This document shows positions 31,689 to 32,551 of a DNA stretch of 32,551 nucleotides, one piece after another (the first letter of the stretch is position 1; every line of letters begins with the position of its first letter). Origin of the DNA: a bacterium (GTDB taxonomy: Bacteria; Planctomycetota; UBA1135; GCA-002686595); NCBI GenBank assembly GCA_030428395.1, contig JAUIDW010000003.1:1-32551 (forward strand), read 5' to 3'. The notes below the pieces were generated by a model. The model was not told where the DNA came from. It was given only the letters and a program-made list of their open reading frames with translations, and ran no database searches. A program made the position numbers and the translations under genes.

Positions 31689-31704
31689 TGGCATGGATCT
31701 TGCG
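31689..31704 (+). promoter_or_regulatory. Sigma-54 promoter of the nitrate transporter gene
   Basis: TGGCATGGATCTTGCG matches the sigma-54 consensus TGGCAC-N5-TTGCA at nearly every key base. GG (31690-31691) and GC (31702-31703) are separated by exactly ten bases as required. The start of transcription would be near 31715, about 53 bases before the ATG at 31768. A sigma-54 activator gene ends 118 bases upstream, which strongly supports the call. Confidence 0.75.
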
Positions 31705-31767
31705 CCCGCGGCGTGCGGTCGCGCGCCGCGCGACCCCGCGCCGCAGATCCCTGCCCGGAGCCCCAGC

Positions 31768-32551
31768 ATGGACGTGAAGAACAAGGCGACCCGCATCGAG
31801 CTCTTCAGCCTGAGGACGCCGCAGATGCGAGCGTTCCACATGGCCTGGTTCGCCTTCTTCCTGTGCTTCTTCGCCTGGTTCGGCATCGCTCCGCTGATGG
31901 CGGTCGTCCGCGAGGAGCTGGGGCTGACCAAGCAGCAGGTCGGCAACACGATCATCGCCTCGGTGGCCATCACGATTCTCGCCCGGTTCGTCATCGGCTG
32001 GCTGTGCGACAACGTCGGTCCGCGGAAGTGCTACACGATCCTGCTGATGCTCGGCTCGCTGCCCGTCATGGGGATCGGCCTGGCGCACAGCTACGAGACG
32101 TTCCTGCTCTTCCGCCTGGGCATCGGGGTGATCGGCGCCTCGTTCGTCATCACGCAGTACCACACCTCGGTCATGTTCGCACCGAACTGCGTGGGCACGG
32201 CCAACGCGACGAGCGCGGGCTGGGGGAACCTGGGCGGTGGGGTCACGCAGATGGTGATGCCGCTGGTGTTCGCGGCGTTCGTGGGGCTGGGCTACACGGA
32301 GGTGCTCAGCTGGCGGCTCTCGATGGTGACCGCGGGAGCCGTCTGCTTCCTGACCGGCATCGCGTACTTCTTCTTCACGCAGGACCTGCCCGACGGGAAC
32401 TTCAAGGAGCTGCGGGAGAAGGGCCTGATCCAGGGCGCGGAGAAGACCCGGGGGACCTTCCTGCTGGCCGCCAGGGACAGGCGCGTGTGGATGCTGTTCG
32501 TGATCTACGGGGCCTGCTTCGGCGTCGAGCTGACGATCAACAACATCGCGG
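31768..32551 (+). CDS. NarK/NRT2-type nitrate/nitrite MFS transporter, 3' part missing
   Basis: This major-facilitator protein of the nitrate/nitrite porter family is cut by the right edge after 261 codons. The signature AGWGNLGGGVTQ (150-161) is the nitrate motif of NarK/NrtP/NRT2 proteins, and the opening FHMAWFAFFLCFFAWFGIAPL is equally typical. Helix 2 contains Arg73 in ARFVIGWLCDNVGPR, at the place of the substrate-binding arginine of the family, and is followed by the conserved MFS loop. About six helices are visible. The ATG at 31768 has CGGAG seven bases upstream. It is preceded by a sigma-54 promoter and the kinase/NtrC-type pair, so nitrogen- or redox-responsive expression is likely. 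Uptake versus nitrite export cannot be decided from this half. Confidence 0.9.
   Translation, partial: MDVKNKATRIELFSLRTPQMRAFHMAWFAFFLCFFAWFGIAPLMAVVREELGLTKQQVGNTIIASVAITILARFVIGWLCDNVGPRKCYTILLMLGSLPVMGIGLAHSYETFLLFRLGIGVIGASFVITQYHTSVMFAPNCVGTANATSAGWGNLGGGVTQMVMPLVFAAFVGLGYTEVLSWRLSMVTAGAVCFLTGIAYFFFTQDLPDGNFKELREKGLIQGAEKTRGTFLLAARDRRVWMLFVIYGACFGVELTINNIA

Noticed and set aside
1-32551. Mobile elements, CRISPR arrays, integrases and rRNA or complete tRNA genes.
   Set aside because: No transposase or integrase motifs, no regularly spaced repeats and no RNA gene signatures were found on either strand.

Overview
The window is a very GC-rich stretch of bacterial chromosome with tightly packed genes on both strands. 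There are no insertion sequences, phage genes, CRISPR arrays or complete RNA genes. A tripartite RND efflux operon, two predicted lipoproteins and periplasmic enzymes and cytochromes point to a Gram-negative cell. The family mix (CRTAC1/ASPIC-UnbV protein, DUF1704, sulfatase, PAS-HisKA kinase with an NtrC-type regulator, ECF sigma factor) is common in Myxococcota, Planctomycetota and related high-GC groups. I cannot place the organism more precisely. Long open frames antisense to real genes are shadows of the base composition.

Layout. 1-2685 (minus): a MacB/LolCDE-type ABC exporter of one ATPase and two FtsX-like permeases, the second cut by the window edge. 2956-4200 (minus): a glutamate dehydrogenase. 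4684-10520 (plus): an RND efflux operon (lipoprotein adaptor, HAE1 pump starting at TTG, OprM-like outer-membrane factor). 10669-11391 (plus) and 11431-12714 (minus): a LOG-family protein facing a DUF1704 putative metallopeptidase. 12993-15437 (minus): a large exported arylsulfatase. 15757-16146 (plus): a DUF1801 protein. 16178-16858 (minus): an ECF-like sigma factor, divergent from 17016-21079 (plus): a di-heme cytochrome of the CcP/MauG type, a DoxX-like membrane protein, a PLP decarboxylase and a membrane-anchored beta-carbonic-anhydrase-like protein. 21161-22459 (minus): an MgtC-DUF4010 membrane protein, divergent from a CsbD/ChaB stress pair (22770-23329, plus).

The most interesting part is 23680-32551. 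A cytochrome that fuses a four-helix, haem-b-like membrane domain to five c-type haem motifs is translationally coupled to a membrane-anchored CRTAC1-family FG-GAP protein (minus). Divergent from it are a sensor kinase with a four-cysteine PAS domain and an NtrC-type sigma-54 activator, again translationally coupled. Next comes a NarK/NRT2-type nitrate/nitrite transporter. Directly upstream of the transporter I read a good sigma-54 promoter (31689-31704) with an imperfect palindrome near -95 and a 20-bp-spaced direct repeat. The likely circuit is kinase to NtrC-type regulator to nitrate transporter, and perhaps also to the cytochrome/CRTAC1 operon through palindromes in the divergent spacer.

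Many promoter and hairpin calls are tentative, because inverted repeats with 6-8 bp arms are expected by chance at this base composition. The stronger hairpins are at 21120-21156 and 22998-23023. The best-supported regulatory element is the sigma-54 promoter.
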